Assembly (NCBI RefSeq): GCF_009712605.1
Contig: NZ_WASO01000015.1
Location: 434,001 to 498,000 of the forward strand
From: Paludibacter sp.
Lineage (GTDB): Bacteria > Bacteroidota > Bacteroidia > Bacteroidales > Paludibacteraceae
Direction: 5' to 3'
Length of the DNA: 64,000 nucleotides
Shown: piece after piece, positions 53,572 to 63,024 of the stretch
Layout of the letters: each line of letters opens with the position of its first letter
Numbering within the stretch: the first letter of the stretch is position 1
Made by a program: the position numbers and the translations under genes
The notes under the pieces: model-generated
Databases searched by the model: none
What the model saw: the letters and a program-made list of their open reading frames with translations, nothing else
Told to the model about the DNA's origin: nothing

Positions 53572-54999
53572 ATGAGACAGTTTATTTATTTGATTTTTGC
53601 GGTAATATTGTTTCCTGTTGATCTTTGTGCTCAGGAAAATAATCTGCATCACCAGTCGTCAACTTACCAATGGCCTACTGATCCCGAAGTGAGGACTAAG
53701 CTGGACACCTGGCAGGATCAGAAGTTTGGAATGTTGATTCATTGGGGATTATATGCAGTGCCCGGCATTATCGAGTCGTGGCAAATTTGCTCTGAACCTT
53801 GGATTGAACGCGACAGTACCATGACGTATGATGAATACAAACAGTGGTACTGGGGACTTAAAAAGGATTTCAATCCTGTAAAATTCAATCCCGAACAGTG
53901 GGCTCTGGCCGCAAAAGATGCGGGCATGAAATACGTTGTGTTCACAACCAAACATCACGACGGTTTCTGCATGTTTGACACTAAACAGACCGACTTCAAA
54001 ATAACTAACGGTCCGTTTGCTTCCAATCCCCGTGCTGATGTGGCAAAATATGTTTTTCAGGCATTCCGTGATCAGGGCTTCATGATCGGGGCTTATTTCT
54101 CAAAACCCGACTGGCATTCGCAGGATTTCTGGTGGTCGAAATACGCGACTCCGGATCGCAATACCAATTACGACATACGCAAGTATCCATGGAAATGGAA
54201 TCGTTTCAAACAGTTTACTTATAATCAAATCAGTGAATTGATGAATAATTACGGTTCTATTGATTTGCTTTGGCTTGATGGTGGCTGGGTGCGTCCGTTG
54301 GAAACAGTAACGGATGAAGTGCGTTCCTGGGGAGCAGCCATTCCCGCATGGAATCAGGAGGTGGACATTCCCCGTATTGCCGCAATGGCCCGAAAAGCTC
54401 AACCGGGCTTACTGGTGGTCGACCGTACAGTAGCCGGCCCGTATGAAAACTATCAAACACCCGAACAAACTATTCCCGACAAGGCACTTGATCACCCGTG
54501 GGAAAGTTGCATAACATTGGGCAATGCCTGGGGCTGGGTTCCTAACGAACAATATAAATCTCCGAAAAAGGTGATTCATAAACTGATAGAAATTGTGGCT
54601 AAAGGCGGCAGTTTGTTGTTGGGCGTAGGTCCACGTGCTGACGGAACTGTTGAACTTGCTGAAGTAAAAATTTTGAAACAGATAGGCGACTGGATGAAAA
54701 TTAATGGCCAGGCTATTTATGGAACCCGCATCAGCTCTGTTTTAAGAGACGGCAATACGTTCTTTACTCAGAGCAAAGATGGCAAAACTCAGTACGCTTT
54801 GGTTTGCCTGCCCGAAGGACAATCAGTTCCAAAAACCGTTGAGTGGAAAGGGAATGTGCCTAAAAAAGGAGCTAAAATGATGTTGATCTCTTCCGGCACA
54901 AAAGTGAAATGGACTGTCGTGGGTGACATTGTCAAAGTAACCTTGCCTGCATCTTTCTCTAAAAAAGGAGAATATCCTGCTCTCGCATTTGCATTCTGA
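53572..54999 (+). CDS. Alpha-L-fucosidase, GH29 (GH29-A-like)
   Basis: A 475-residue secreted exo-fucosidase (signal peptide about 1-20, ending LCAQ). The TIM barrel carries KFGMLIHWGLYAVPG, VFTTKHHDGFCMFD and the nucleophile Asp236 in IDLLWLDGGWV; the downstream segment HPWESCITLGNAWGW is typical of GH29-A, the broad-specificity subfamily. The C-terminal ~90 residues form a beta-sandwich. It cleaves terminal alpha-L-fucose, for example alpha-1,2 or alpha-1,6. It differs clearly from the second fucosidase at 56976, so the two probably remove different fucose linkages. Confidence 0.92.
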   Translation: MRQFIYLIFAVILFPVDLCAQENNLHHQSSTYQWPTDPEVRTKLDTWQDQKFGMLIHWGLYAVPGIIESWQICSEPWIERDSTMTYDEYKQWYWGLKKDFNPVKFNPEQWALAAKDAGMKYVVFTTKHHDGFCMFDTKQTDFKITNGPFASNPRADVAKYVFQAFRDQGFMIGAYFSKPDWHSQDFWWSKYATPDRNTNYDIRKYPWKWNRFKQFTYNQISELMNNYGSIDLLWLDGGWVRPLETVTDEVRSWGAAIPAWNQEVDIPRIAAMARKAQPGLLVVDRTVAGPYENYQTPEQTIPDKALDHPWESCITLGNAWGWVPNEQYKSPKKVIHKLIEIVAKGGSLLLGVGPRADGTVELAEVKILKQIGDWMKINGQAIYGTRISSVLRDGNTFFTQSKDGKTQYALVCLPEGQSVPKTVEWKGNVPKKGAKMMLISSGTKVKWTVVGDIVKVTLPASFSKKGEYPALAFAF

Positions 55000-55088
55000 A
55001 AGAATGACAGGTGCTGTTGATTTACGCGTTGTTGATGTATCTGCCGGAATTATAATGTTTTTCCGGTATCAGATATAAAAAAACTCAG

Positions 55089-56951
55089 ATGAATAAACTT
55101 TTCATACTATTCTTTGGGCTGATTGCATTTCCGGTAATGACATCTGCCCAAACCGGAAGTTTTGCCGAGCCTGTGCGTTATGTAGGTGGCGAAATTGCCG
55201 ATCCTACAGTGCACGATGGCAAACTGCGTTTGGCAGTTGGAGTGGAAAACCGTCAGGTGTTGCGGGCAAACCGTATGCATCCGGAAATGGCAGACAACTT
55301 TGGTTGGACCTACAATCATGCTCCCAATATTGCATATTGGAACAAGAGGTTCTTTCTGCAATATATCAGCGGTGCAATTGACGAACATGTAGCTCCGGTT
55401 CACACCATGCTGGCAACCTCTCCTGATGGGCGAAACTGGTCAAAGCCTCAGGTTGTTTTCCCTGAATATAAAGCACCGGCAGGGGTTAAAATTCCCGAAG
55501 GTTATACCGGCTACATGATGCATCAGCGGATGGGCTTTTACGTGGCTCCGGATGGTCGTTTGCTGGTTCTGGGCTTTTATGGGCACACAGAACATCCTTT
55601 CGGTAAAGGCGGAATCGGCAGGGTAGTGCGCGAAGTTTACAAGGATGGCTCGTTTGGCCCCATTTATTTTATCCGTTACAGCAGTTATAACAATTGGAAC
55701 GAAAGCAATACCAGCTATCCGTTTTATACAAAATCGACCGATAAAGGGTTTGTTGTTGCTTGTAAATCATTGCTGGCCGACAAACTAATGACATTGCAAT
55801 GGCTTGACGAAGATACCGGTAAAGACGACAATTATTTTCCGCTTGGAGCGGCCCGTGACAGCCTGGAAGCAACCAGTTTCTATCATCGTAAAGACGGTAA
55901 AGTGGTGTTTCTATGGAAAAAATCGATGTGCGCTCTTTCGGATAATGAAGGAGCAACAGTCTCTCATCCAGTGAAAGCGCCGACACTGATTATGCCGGGA
56001 GGAAAAAACTGGGGGCAGCAGACGAAGGACGGGCGTTTTGCCATGGTTTACAATCCGATAGCTACACAGGAGTATCGTTATCCTTTGATTGTGGTAACCG
56101 GCGATGATGGCATAATTTACGATAATATGCTGGTCGTACACGGCGAAGTGCCTGCCAGACGTTTCTTTGGTCGTTGGAAGGATTTTGGTCCCAACTATAC
56201 CCGTGGTATTGTGGAGGGAAACGGTAATCCTCCGGGCAATGATATGTGGCTCACCTATAGTGTGAACAAGGAAGATATCTGGGTAAGCCGGGTGCCGCTT
56301 TCTGTACGCTATGCAGTAACCGGAGATGTAAATGATACATTTGATAATCTTCAGGTGAACGGTGCAGTGCCAGACTGGAATATCTATGCTCCGCAATGGG
56401 CGCCCGTCAATGTGGTTGAGTTTCCCGACACTAAAAACAAGAGTCTCGAACTTGCCGACAGCGACCCTTACGATTATGCCAAAGCGGTTCGGATTTTCCA
56501 GACAGGAACGAATGTAAGACTAAAATTTAAGATCTACCCTAAACAGAACAACAACGGTATGTTGTGCATCGACGTGAACGACCGTTATGGCAATCGTCCG
56601 GTACGTTTATGGTTCAATGAAAATGGAAATTTGTATGCACAAGACGGCAATACGCCGAAATTGCTGCAGAAATATGTTTCCGGAAAATGGTACGAGATTG
56701 CAATCGATGTCAATGCCTCTTTGAAAGGAGATTATAGTGTCGTGGTTAATGGCGAAACGGTATTGAAAAATGCACAGTTGGCAGAGGCTGTTAAGTCCGT
56801 AGAACGACTTTCTTTCTGCACGGGAGCTTATCGAAATAAACCTGACCGTACTACACCGAATCAGCAGGTAGCTCCTCCTCTTGCCGGAGCCGACGAACAA
56901 GTGCAAACAGCAATCTATTATATTGACAACGTGGATATTGTTTCGCGTTAA
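55089..56951 (+). CDS. Secreted beta-propeller (BNR/sialidase-like) protein with C-terminal jelly-roll
   Basis: A 620-residue secreted protein (signal peptide about 1-20, ending TSAQ). Residues about 25-415 look like a six-bladed propeller: repeating strands with motifs such as MLATSPDGRNWSKPQVVF, MGFYVAPDGRLLVLGFYG and DGRFAMVYNPIA resemble Asp-box-like turns (SPDGRNW, ALSDNEGATV). Residues about 420-620 resemble a LamG/concanavalin-type domain (DTFDNLQVNGAVPDWNIYAP, RLSFCTGAYRNKPDRT). I cannot assign a known CAZy family. Histidines and tyrosines in MMHQRMGFY could be catalytic. It sits between two fucosidases, so it probably removes or binds another cap of the same glycan. Confidence 0.72.
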   Translation: MNKLFILFFGLIAFPVMTSAQTGSFAEPVRYVGGEIADPTVHDGKLRLAVGVENRQVLRANRMHPEMADNFGWTYNHAPNIAYWNKRFFLQYISGAIDEHVAPVHTMLATSPDGRNWSKPQVVFPEYKAPAGVKIPEGYTGYMMHQRMGFYVAPDGRLLVLGFYGHTEHPFGKGGIGRVVREVYKDGSFGPIYFIRYSSYNNWNESNTSYPFYTKSTDKGFVVACKSLLADKLMTLQWLDEDTGKDDNYFPLGAARDSLEATSFYHRKDGKVVFLWKKSMCALSDNEGATVSHPVKAPTLIMPGGKNWGQQTKDGRFAMVYNPIATQEYRYPLIVVTGDDGIIYDNMLVVHGEVPARRFFGRWKDFGPNYTRGIVEGNGNPPGNDMWLTYSVNKEDIWVSRVPLSVRYAVTGDVNDTFDNLQVNGAVPDWNIYAPQWAPVNVVEFPDTKNKSLELADSDPYDYAKAVRIFQTGTNVRLKFKIYPKQNNNGMLCIDVNDRYGNRPVRLWFNENGNLYAQDGNTPKLLQKYVSGKWYEIAIDVNASLKGDYSVVVNGETVLKNAQLAEAVKSVERLSFCTGAYRNKPDRTTPNQQVAPPLAGADEQVQTAIYYIDNVDIVSR

Positions 56952-56975
56952 TTGTAAAAATCAAATACCTAATCA

Positions 56976-58421
56976 ATGAAGAATTTTTGGATGTTGGCCT
57001 TTTTGATACTGGCTTTCTCAGTTTCAGCCCGGAAAAATGTTGCTCCACCAACTCCGGTGCTACCGATACCTTCCAATGCCCAGCTTGCTTGGCACGATAT
57101 GGAACTGAATGCGTTTATTCACTTTACAACAAATACGTTTACCGATTTGGAATGGGGCCTCGGTAGCGAAAAAGAATCAGTTTTTAATCCTTCCGGTGTT
57201 CATGCCGATCAGTGGGTGTCGGTGTTGAAAAAAGCCGGTTTCAAAGGAATTATTCTTACCTGCAAACACCATGACGGCTTTTGCCTTTGGCCTTCGAAAT
57301 ATACCGAACACTCTATCAAAAACAGTCCGTATAAAAATGGAAAAGGTGATATCGTAAAGGATTTATCCGACGAATGTAAGAAACAACAGGTGAAATTCGG
57401 CGTTTATCTCTCTCCCTGGGATCGTAATCGGGCCGACTACGGACAGCCTTCATATATAGAGTATTACCGCAATCAATTGAAAGAATTGTTTACCACCTAC
57501 GGGCCGGTTTTCGAAATGTGGTTTGATGGAGCCAACGGTGGTTCGGGTTATTACGGTGGTGCCAACGAAACACGCAACGTGGATAAAACCAACTATTACG
57601 ACTGGCCTAATACGCTGAAGCTGGTTCGGAGTATGGAACCCAATATCATTTTCTTTAGTGATGCAGGTCCCGGCGTGCGCTGGTGTGGTAATGAAGAAGG
57701 CCGTGTCAGCACTACGAACTGGAACACGATTACGCCAGATACGTTATATGCCGGTAAAACCGGAGTTGAAACGTTGCTGGGCACTGGTGCCGAAAATGGA
57801 ACCAGCTGGATTCCAGCAGAGTCGGATATTTCCATTCGTCCGGGATGGTTTTATCATGCCAAGGAAGATAGTTTGGTGAAGACACCCGAAAAGCTGTTTG
57901 ATATCTATATGAAAACAGTGGGTCGTGGATCGTTGATGTTGCTCAATGTGCCACCCGATCGTCGGGGAATGTTTCACGCAAATGATGTGAAAGCACTTGA
58001 AGGATTCCGGGCTTTGCTCGACCGTGAGTTCAGAACTGATCTGGCGCGTACTGCAAAAGTGAAGGTAAGCTCTGTACGTGGAAAATCGAAGCTTTATGGT
58101 AGGGCAAACCTTACCGACAATAACAAAGAAACCTACTGGGCAACAGATGATAATATGACTACGGGTACCATTGAACTGGATTTTAAAAAAGCAGAGACAG
58201 TGAAGTATGTTGTTCTGAAAGAATACATTAAACTAGGCCAGCGCGTCAAAACCTTTAATGTTGAAGTAAATAAAAACGGACAATGGACAAAAGTGGCAGA
58301 CGAAACTACCATTGGGCATAAACGCATCTTACAACTCGATCCGGTAACAACCGACAAGGTAAGAGTAAACATTACAGGCTCTAAAGCTTGTCCGGTAATT
58401 TCGGCTATAGAAATCTATTAA
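56976..58421 (+). CDS. Alpha-L-fucosidase, GH29 (GH29-B-like) with discoidin-type module
   Basis: A 481-residue secreted enzyme (signal peptide about 1-18). The barrel contains ELNAFIHFTTNTFTDLEWG, ILTCKHHDGFCLWPSKYTEH and the nucleophile Asp184 in FEMWFDGANGGSGY, a pattern typical of GH29-B fucosidases that act on alpha-1,3/1,4-fucose in branched (Lewis-type or core) structures. The C-terminal ~130 residues (VSSVRGKSKLYGRANLTDNN to SAIEIY) form an F5/8 type C domain that may bind galactose-type sugars. It follows the propeller gene by 24 bases and precedes GH35 by 22 bases. Confidence 0.92.
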   Translation: MKNFWMLAFLILAFSVSARKNVAPPTPVLPIPSNAQLAWHDMELNAFIHFTTNTFTDLEWGLGSEKESVFNPSGVHADQWVSVLKKAGFKGIILTCKHHDGFCLWPSKYTEHSIKNSPYKNGKGDIVKDLSDECKKQQVKFGVYLSPWDRNRADYGQPSYIEYYRNQLKELFTTYGPVFEMWFDGANGGSGYYGGANETRNVDKTNYYDWPNTLKLVRSMEPNIIFFSDAGPGVRWCGNEEGRVSTTNWNTITPDTLYAGKTGVETLLGTGAENGTSWIPAESDISIRPGWFYHAKEDSLVKTPEKLFDIYMKTVGRGSLMLLNVPPDRRGMFHANDVKALEGFRALLDREFRTDLARTAKVKVSSVRGKSKLYGRANLTDNNKETYWATDDNMTTGTIELDFKKAETVKYVVLKEYIKLGQRVKTFNVEVNKNGQWTKVADETTIGHKRILQLDPVTTDKVRVNITGSKACPVISAIEIY

Positions 58422-58443
58422 TTCTCAAAACTATAACCTCTTT

Positions 58444-60306
58444 ATGTTGAAGAAAATAACCGTTTTAATACTCATGGTGTTGGCCGGTGCTTCTGTCGGT
58501 TTTGCTCAAAAGAAGTCCCATACATTTCAGATTGCCAACGGACAATTTTTGTACGACGGGAAAGCTGTTCAAATCCATTCCGGAGAGATGCACTACCCAC
58601 GTGTGCCCAAAGAATACTGGCGTCACCGGATGCAGATGATGAAAGCAATGGGATTGAATGCGGTGTCGACCTGTGTTTTCTGGAACTATCACAATACGGC
58701 TCCCGGTGTTTGGGATTTTAAGTCGGAGAACCGCGATTTGGCTCAATATATAAAGACTGCTCAGGAGGTAGGTCTCTTTGTGATCTTGCGTCCCGGGCCG
58801 TATGTTTGTGCCGAATGGGAATTCGGAGGCTACCCGTGGTGGTTGCAGAACAATAAAAACATTGCGATCCGCAATAATCAGCCATTTCTCGATTCGTGCA
58901 AGGTATATGTCAACAAGCTGGCCGAACAGGTGCGTAACCTGCAGGTAACACACGGCGGTCCGATTATTATGGTGCAGGTAGAGAATGAATTTGGCTCTTA
59001 CATGTCGCAACGAACAGATATTCCGCGTGAACAGCATCGCCAGTATTACCTGTCGGTGATGAAAATGCTGAAAGATGCCGGTTTTGATGCACCGATGTTT
59101 ACTTCCGACGGCTCCTGGTTGTTCGACAATGGCGCAATAGAAGGCGTTTTGCCAACGGCCAACGGCGAAGATAATATCGATAACCTCAAGAAGAGCGTTG
59201 ACAAACACTATCCCGGCGGTCCTTACATGGTGGCCGAGTTTTATCCCGGGTGGATCGACCATTGGGCGGAGCCATTTACTCATATCGAGCCGGATCAGAC
59301 GGTGAAGCAGGCAGAGAAATACCTGCAAAACGGAATCAGCTTCAGCTTTTACATGATTCATGGCGGAACCAATTTTGGATTTACAGCAGGAGCAAACTAC
59401 AACGAAGAGCACGCCATTCAACCCGATATTACCAGTTACGATTACGATGCTCCGATTAGCGAAGCCGGTTGGGCAACACCCAAATATATGGCTTTGCGTG
59501 AGTTGATAAAAAAATCGGTGAACTATCCTGTGCCTGAAATTCCGGCCCGTATTCCGGTTATAACCGTGCCTGATATCAAATTCGAGAAAAGCACGAATCT
59601 GTTCGATTGGAAAAAATCGATCAAGCCGGTTTACAACGATACGCCGATGTCGTTCGAACAGTTGGGGCAGGGGAGTGGCTATGTGCTCTACAGTAAACGT
59701 TTTACACAACCGTTGAACGGAAAAATGACGATTCCGGGCATTCGCGATTATGCGTTGGTGTATGTGAACGGCAAAAAGGTGGGAGAACTCAACCGGCAGA
59801 ACAATCAATTCGATCTGGAGGTAAATATTCCATTCAACGGACGACTCGATATTCTGGTGGAAAATATGGGGCGCATCAACTATGGTGCTGAAATCCCTAA
59901 CAATACCAAGGGCATTATTTCGGCCGTGAAAATAAATGATTTTGAAATCACAGGCAACTGGGAGATGTACAAAATTCCGATGGATAAAACGCCTGAAATT
60001 GTAGCGAATGCAACGCCTGCAAAATCCGGCTTGCCAGCAATCTACTCTTCTTCGTTCAGCGTGGATAAAGCCGGAGATATGTTTCTGGATATGAGAGGCT
60101 GGGGCAAAGGAATTGTTTTTGTAAACGGGCATAATTTGGGGCGCTATTGGAAAGTAGGACCTCAGCAAACCCTTTATTTGCCGGGTTGCTGGTTAATTAA
60201 TGGTACCAACCAAATTGTAATTTTCGAGCAACAGAATGACAATGTTCCATCTGTTGTCAAGAGCGTGGAGCAACCTGTGTTGGATGTGCTCTCAAATAAT
60301 CCGTAA
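58444..60306 (+). CDS. Beta-galactosidase, GH35
   Basis: A 620-residue secreted exo-galactosidase (signal peptide about 1-21, ending GFAQ). The barrel starts with FLYDGKAVQIHSGEMHYPRV and contains RPGPYVCAEWEFGGYPWWL. The acid/base is Glu182 in QVENEFGSY and the nucleophile is Glu265 in VAEFYPGW. C-terminal jelly-roll domains end with WGKGIVFVNGHNLGRYW. It removes terminal beta-galactose, for example the beta-1,4- or beta-1,3-Gal of complex glycans after fucose removal. It is the last gene of the sigma-controlled unit; a large structured region follows. Confidence 0.94.
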   Translation: MLKKITVLILMVLAGASVGFAQKKSHTFQIANGQFLYDGKAVQIHSGEMHYPRVPKEYWRHRMQMMKAMGLNAVSTCVFWNYHNTAPGVWDFKSENRDLAQYIKTAQEVGLFVILRPGPYVCAEWEFGGYPWWLQNNKNIAIRNNQPFLDSCKVYVNKLAEQVRNLQVTHGGPIIMVQVENEFGSYMSQRTDIPREQHRQYYLSVMKMLKDAGFDAPMFTSDGSWLFDNGAIEGVLPTANGEDNIDNLKKSVDKHYPGGPYMVAEFYPGWIDHWAEPFTHIEPDQTVKQAEKYLQNGISFSFYMIHGGTNFGFTAGANYNEEHAIQPDITSYDYDAPISEAGWATPKYMALRELIKKSVNYPVPEIPARIPVITVPDIKFEKSTNLFDWKKSIKPVYNDTPMSFEQLGQGSGYVLYSKRFTQPLNGKMTIPGIRDYALVYVNGKKVGELNRQNNQFDLEVNIPFNGRLDILVENMGRINYGAEIPNNTKGIISAVKINDFEITGNWEMYKIPMDKTPEIVANATPAKSGLPAIYSSSFSVDKAGDMFLDMRGWGKGIVFVNGHNLGRYWKVGPQQTLYLPGCWLINGTNQIVIFEQQNDNVPSVVKSVEQPVLDVLSNNP

Positions 60307-60484
60307 GGCAAGAGATTGTGTAGCTGTTTTACGGATTTAACCCAAATTCCGCAATAGCGGAATTTGCCCGAAGGGCTGACGAAAAATAATATTTTTGTCA
60401 GGGTTAACCCCGACATTTTTGCAGGTAATCTGCAAAAATCGTCGATTAATCAACATAAATTTTTCTATTGATTAATTTGGGTTT

Positions 60485-60580
60485 AACCGGAAGCGGAAGG
60501 TAATTAATATAATCTTCATGACGAAACTCATCTTTGCTGAGTGTTAGTCAGGCTAATTTTGGGGAAGCCCGCTTCCGGTT
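60485..60580 (+). terminator. Long hairpin with T-rich tail after GH35
   Basis: AACCGGAAGCGG (60485-60496) pairs perfectly with CCGCTTCCGGTT (60569-60580), enclosing about 70 bases that include an imperfect inner hairpin (TGAC...ACTCA / TGAGT...GTCA). It is followed directly by TTTTGATTTTTTG. This looks like an intrinsic terminator closing the structured region. Confidence 0.6.
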
Positions 60581-60660
60581 TTTTGATTTTTTGTACAATC
60601 ACTCACAGTTTTCAAGTAGTTTATTGTCTTTAGGTGAGATATAGATTGTTATATAATGTT

Positions 60661-60668
60661 TATATTTG
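60661..60668 (+). promoter_or_regulatory. -7 promoter element for GH92-GH125
   Basis: TATATTTG is an exact TAnnTTTG match 36 bases before the preferred ATG at 60705. No clear -33 box was found. It overlaps the TTG at 60666 that would give a longer protein, which argues against that start. Confidence 0.4.
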
Positions 60669-60704
60669 GAAGTCATTATAAATGTGCAGTTTGATTATTT
60701 ATTG

Positions 60705-62978
60705 ATGAAGGTAATGAAGTTTAAAAATATATTTTTATTGCTTGTTTTAGCAGCAAGCAAACCACTGTTTTCGGCAAATCCTGCCGATAAGGTCAATCCG
60801 TTGATGGGAACCGAGTCGACCTATGCATTTTCATACGGAAATACTTACCCGGCTATTGCTTTGCCTTGGGGAATGAATTTCTGGAGTCCTCAAACCGGAG
60901 CCAATCGTGACGGATGGATGTATTCCTACGCACAAAAAACGATTTGTGGATTCCGGCAAACACATCAACCCAGTCCCTGGATTAACGATTATGGCACATT
61001 CTCGATCATGCCGGAAGTTGATGCTTTGGTTTACGCAGACAAAAAGAGAGGTGCAGCTTACACTCATGCGAACGAAACGGCAAAGCCTTACTATTACAGC
61101 GTGAAATTTGATAATGGAATTACTACCGAAATTGCTCCGACCGAACGTGCTGCTTCTCTTCGAGTTTCTTTTCCGGACAATGAGGCACAATACATTGTAA
61201 TTGATGCCTATAATGGAGGCGGAAGTCTTACCATCGATCCTTCAGGGCGGAAGATTACCGGTTTTGTAAAAAACAACAGCGGTGGAGTCCCTTCCAACTT
61301 TGCAAATTATATTGTTATTGAATTCGATCAGCCAATTGCCGATTATGGACTCTATTATGGCGAAAAACAATATTCGAAGGCTCAGAGCGCGTCCGACGAT
61401 CATCTGTATGCTTACCTGAAATTCGATACCAAAGGCAAAGCGCTCACTATCCGCACGGCGTCATCGTTTATCAGCAATGCACAAGCACAACTCAACCTCC
61501 AACGTGAAATCGGTACTACTTCATTTGATGGGGTAAAGAACCAAGCACAACAGACGTGGAATACTTTACTGAATAAGTTGGAAATCAGCGGAGCTACCAC
61601 CGAACAGGAATCCACTTTCTATTCGTGTCTCTACCGCACCTTGCTTTTTCCTCGTAAGTTTTACGAACTGGATGCGCAGGGAAAAACGGTGCATTACAGC
61701 CCGTATGATGGTAAAATACACGATGGCTACATGTATACCGACAACGGTTTTTGGGATACTTTCCGTGCTGTTCATCCTCTATTTACACTGGTTTATCCAC
61801 ATATCAGTGCCGAAATTACGTCAGCTCTTATCAATGCCTATCGAGAAGGTGGCTGGCTGCCCGAGTGGGCCAGTCCGGGTCACCGCGAATGCATGGTGGG
61901 CAATAATTCCGTTTCGCTGCTTACCGATGCCTGGATGAAGGGTATTCGTTCGTTCGATCCGAAAGAGGCATTGCAGGCGATGACTCATACAGCCAACAAT
62001 CAGGGTCCGATCTCCACGGTGGGGCGCAATGGATTCAAAGAGTACAATGAACTGGGTTATGTGCCTTATCCCGAATATCACGAGGCTTCGGCCCGTACCT
62101 TGGAGTATGCTTACGACGATTGGTGCATCTATCAGTTGGCAAAAGCAACCGGCGACAAACCGACTGCTGATATCTATGCCAAACGTGCCTTGAATTACCG
62201 CAATGTTTTCGACAAGGAGGCTGGTTTTATGAATGGACGCAATGCCAGGGGCGAATGGCGTCGTCCTTTCGATGCTACGGAGTGGGGCGGTCCTTTTACC
62301 GAAGGTTCGGCATGGCACTACAACTGGAGCGCGATGCACGATCCGGAAGGTTTGTCGCAATTGATGGGAGGACATGAAAAAATGGCTTTTCTGCTCGATT
62401 CAATGTTTCAGGCTCCGAATACGTTCAAAGTGGGTACCTACGGTTTTGTGATTCACGAAATGGCAGAGATGGCCGCGCTCAATATGGGGCAGTACGGTCA
62501 TGGCAACGAACCGATTCACCATGCGGTTTATCTTTTTGACTATCTGAATAAACCCTGGCGGGCTCAATACCACCTTCGCAATGTGATGGACAAACTCTAC
62601 AATTCAGGTTCGAAGGGCTATTGTGGTGATGAGGACAACGGACAGATGTCGGCATGGTATGTCTTTTCTGCACTTGGCTTTTATCCGGTTTGTCCCGGAA
62701 CCAACGAATATGCGCTGGGCAGTCCATTGTTCAAAAAGGCCACTATCACACTCGAAAATGGGAAACGATTTGTTATTGATGCCTCTAATAATAGTCAGGA
62801 GAATGTCTACATTCAGAATGCGACGTTGAATGGAAAGAATTTCACGAAAAACTATCTGACATTCGATCAGATACGTGACGGAGGAACTTTCAAACTGCAA
62901 ATGAGTGACACTCCCAATACAAAGCGGGGAACTTTAGAATCTGACATACCTTCGTCATTGACAAAGCATCAGAAATAA
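60705..62978 (+). CDS. Alpha-mannosidase, GH92
   Basis: A predicted 757-residue secreted exo-mannosidase. The ATG at 60705 (or 60714, MKFKNIFLLLVLAA) gives a normal signal peptide ending FSAN; an upstream TTG at 60666 is unlikely. GH92 landmarks run through the protein: DKVNPLMGTESTYAFSYGN, YPAIALPWGMNFW, CGFRQTHQPSPWINDYGTF, YTDNGFWDTFRAVHPL, WASPGHRECMVGNNSVSLL, HGNEPIHHAVYLFDYLNKPW and GYCGDEDNGQMSAWYVFSAL. The family is calcium-dependent and inverting and removes alpha-1,2-, 1,3- or 1,6-mannose. It is 46 bases before a GH125 gene, a common pairing for N-glycan or mannan mannose trimming. Confidence 0.94.
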   Translation: MKVMKFKNIFLLLVLAASKPLFSANPADKVNPLMGTESTYAFSYGNTYPAIALPWGMNFWSPQTGANRDGWMYSYAQKTICGFRQTHQPSPWINDYGTFSIMPEVDALVYADKKRGAAYTHANETAKPYYYSVKFDNGITTEIAPTERAASLRVSFPDNEAQYIVIDAYNGGGSLTIDPSGRKITGFVKNNSGGVPSNFANYIVIEFDQPIADYGLYYGEKQYSKAQSASDDHLYAYLKFDTKGKALTIRTASSFISNAQAQLNLQREIGTTSFDGVKNQAQQTWNTLLNKLEISGATTEQESTFYSCLYRTLLFPRKFYELDAQGKTVHYSPYDGKIHDGYMYTDNGFWDTFRAVHPLFTLVYPHISAEITSALINAYREGGWLPEWASPGHRECMVGNNSVSLLTDAWMKGIRSFDPKEALQAMTHTANNQGPISTVGRNGFKEYNELGYVPYPEYHEASARTLEYAYDDWCIYQLAKATGDKPTADIYAKRALNYRNVFDKEAGFMNGRNARGEWRRPFDATEWGGPFTEGSAWHYNWSAMHDPEGLSQLMGGHEKMAFLLDSMFQAPNTFKVGTYGFVIHEMAEMAALNMGQYGHGNEPIHHAVYLFDYLNKPWRAQYHLRNVMDKLYNSGSKGYCGDEDNGQMSAWYVFSALGFYPVCPGTNEYALGSPLFKKATITLENGKRFVIDASNNSQENVYIQNATLNGKNFTKNYLTFDQIRDGGTFKLQMSDTPNTKRGTLESDIPSSLTKHQK

Positions 62979-63024
62979 CTATCAAATTACTTTTACCATA
63001 TACCTAATCCCTTATACCTAATTT

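Larger units (their letters stand above)
60307..60704. other. Highly structured intergenic region
   Basis: These 398 bases hold no credible reading frame, but from 60339 to 60580 almost every base falls in an inverted repeat. An outer stem AACCCAAATT (60339-60348) / AATTTGGGTT (60474-60483) encloses five local hairpins: 60344-60365 (9 bp, loop AATA, partly sharing bases with the outer arm), 60366-60376, 60376-60401, 60411-60444 (14 bp with one bulge), 60445-60476. The perfect palindrome GGGTTAACCC lies at 60401-60410. The long terminator hairpin 60485-60580 follows. A promoter box for GH92 lies at 60661-60668. Confidence 0.7.

Noticed and set aside
58465-60168. 567-codon open frame on the minus strand opposite GH35
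   Set aside because: The sense strand encodes a complete GH35 enzyme with both catalytic glutamates; the antisense translation shows no recognisable domain.
60666-60704. Longer N-terminus of GH92 starting at TTG
   Set aside because: The TTG overlaps a promoter -7 box and the extension would put 13 residues before a clean signal peptide.
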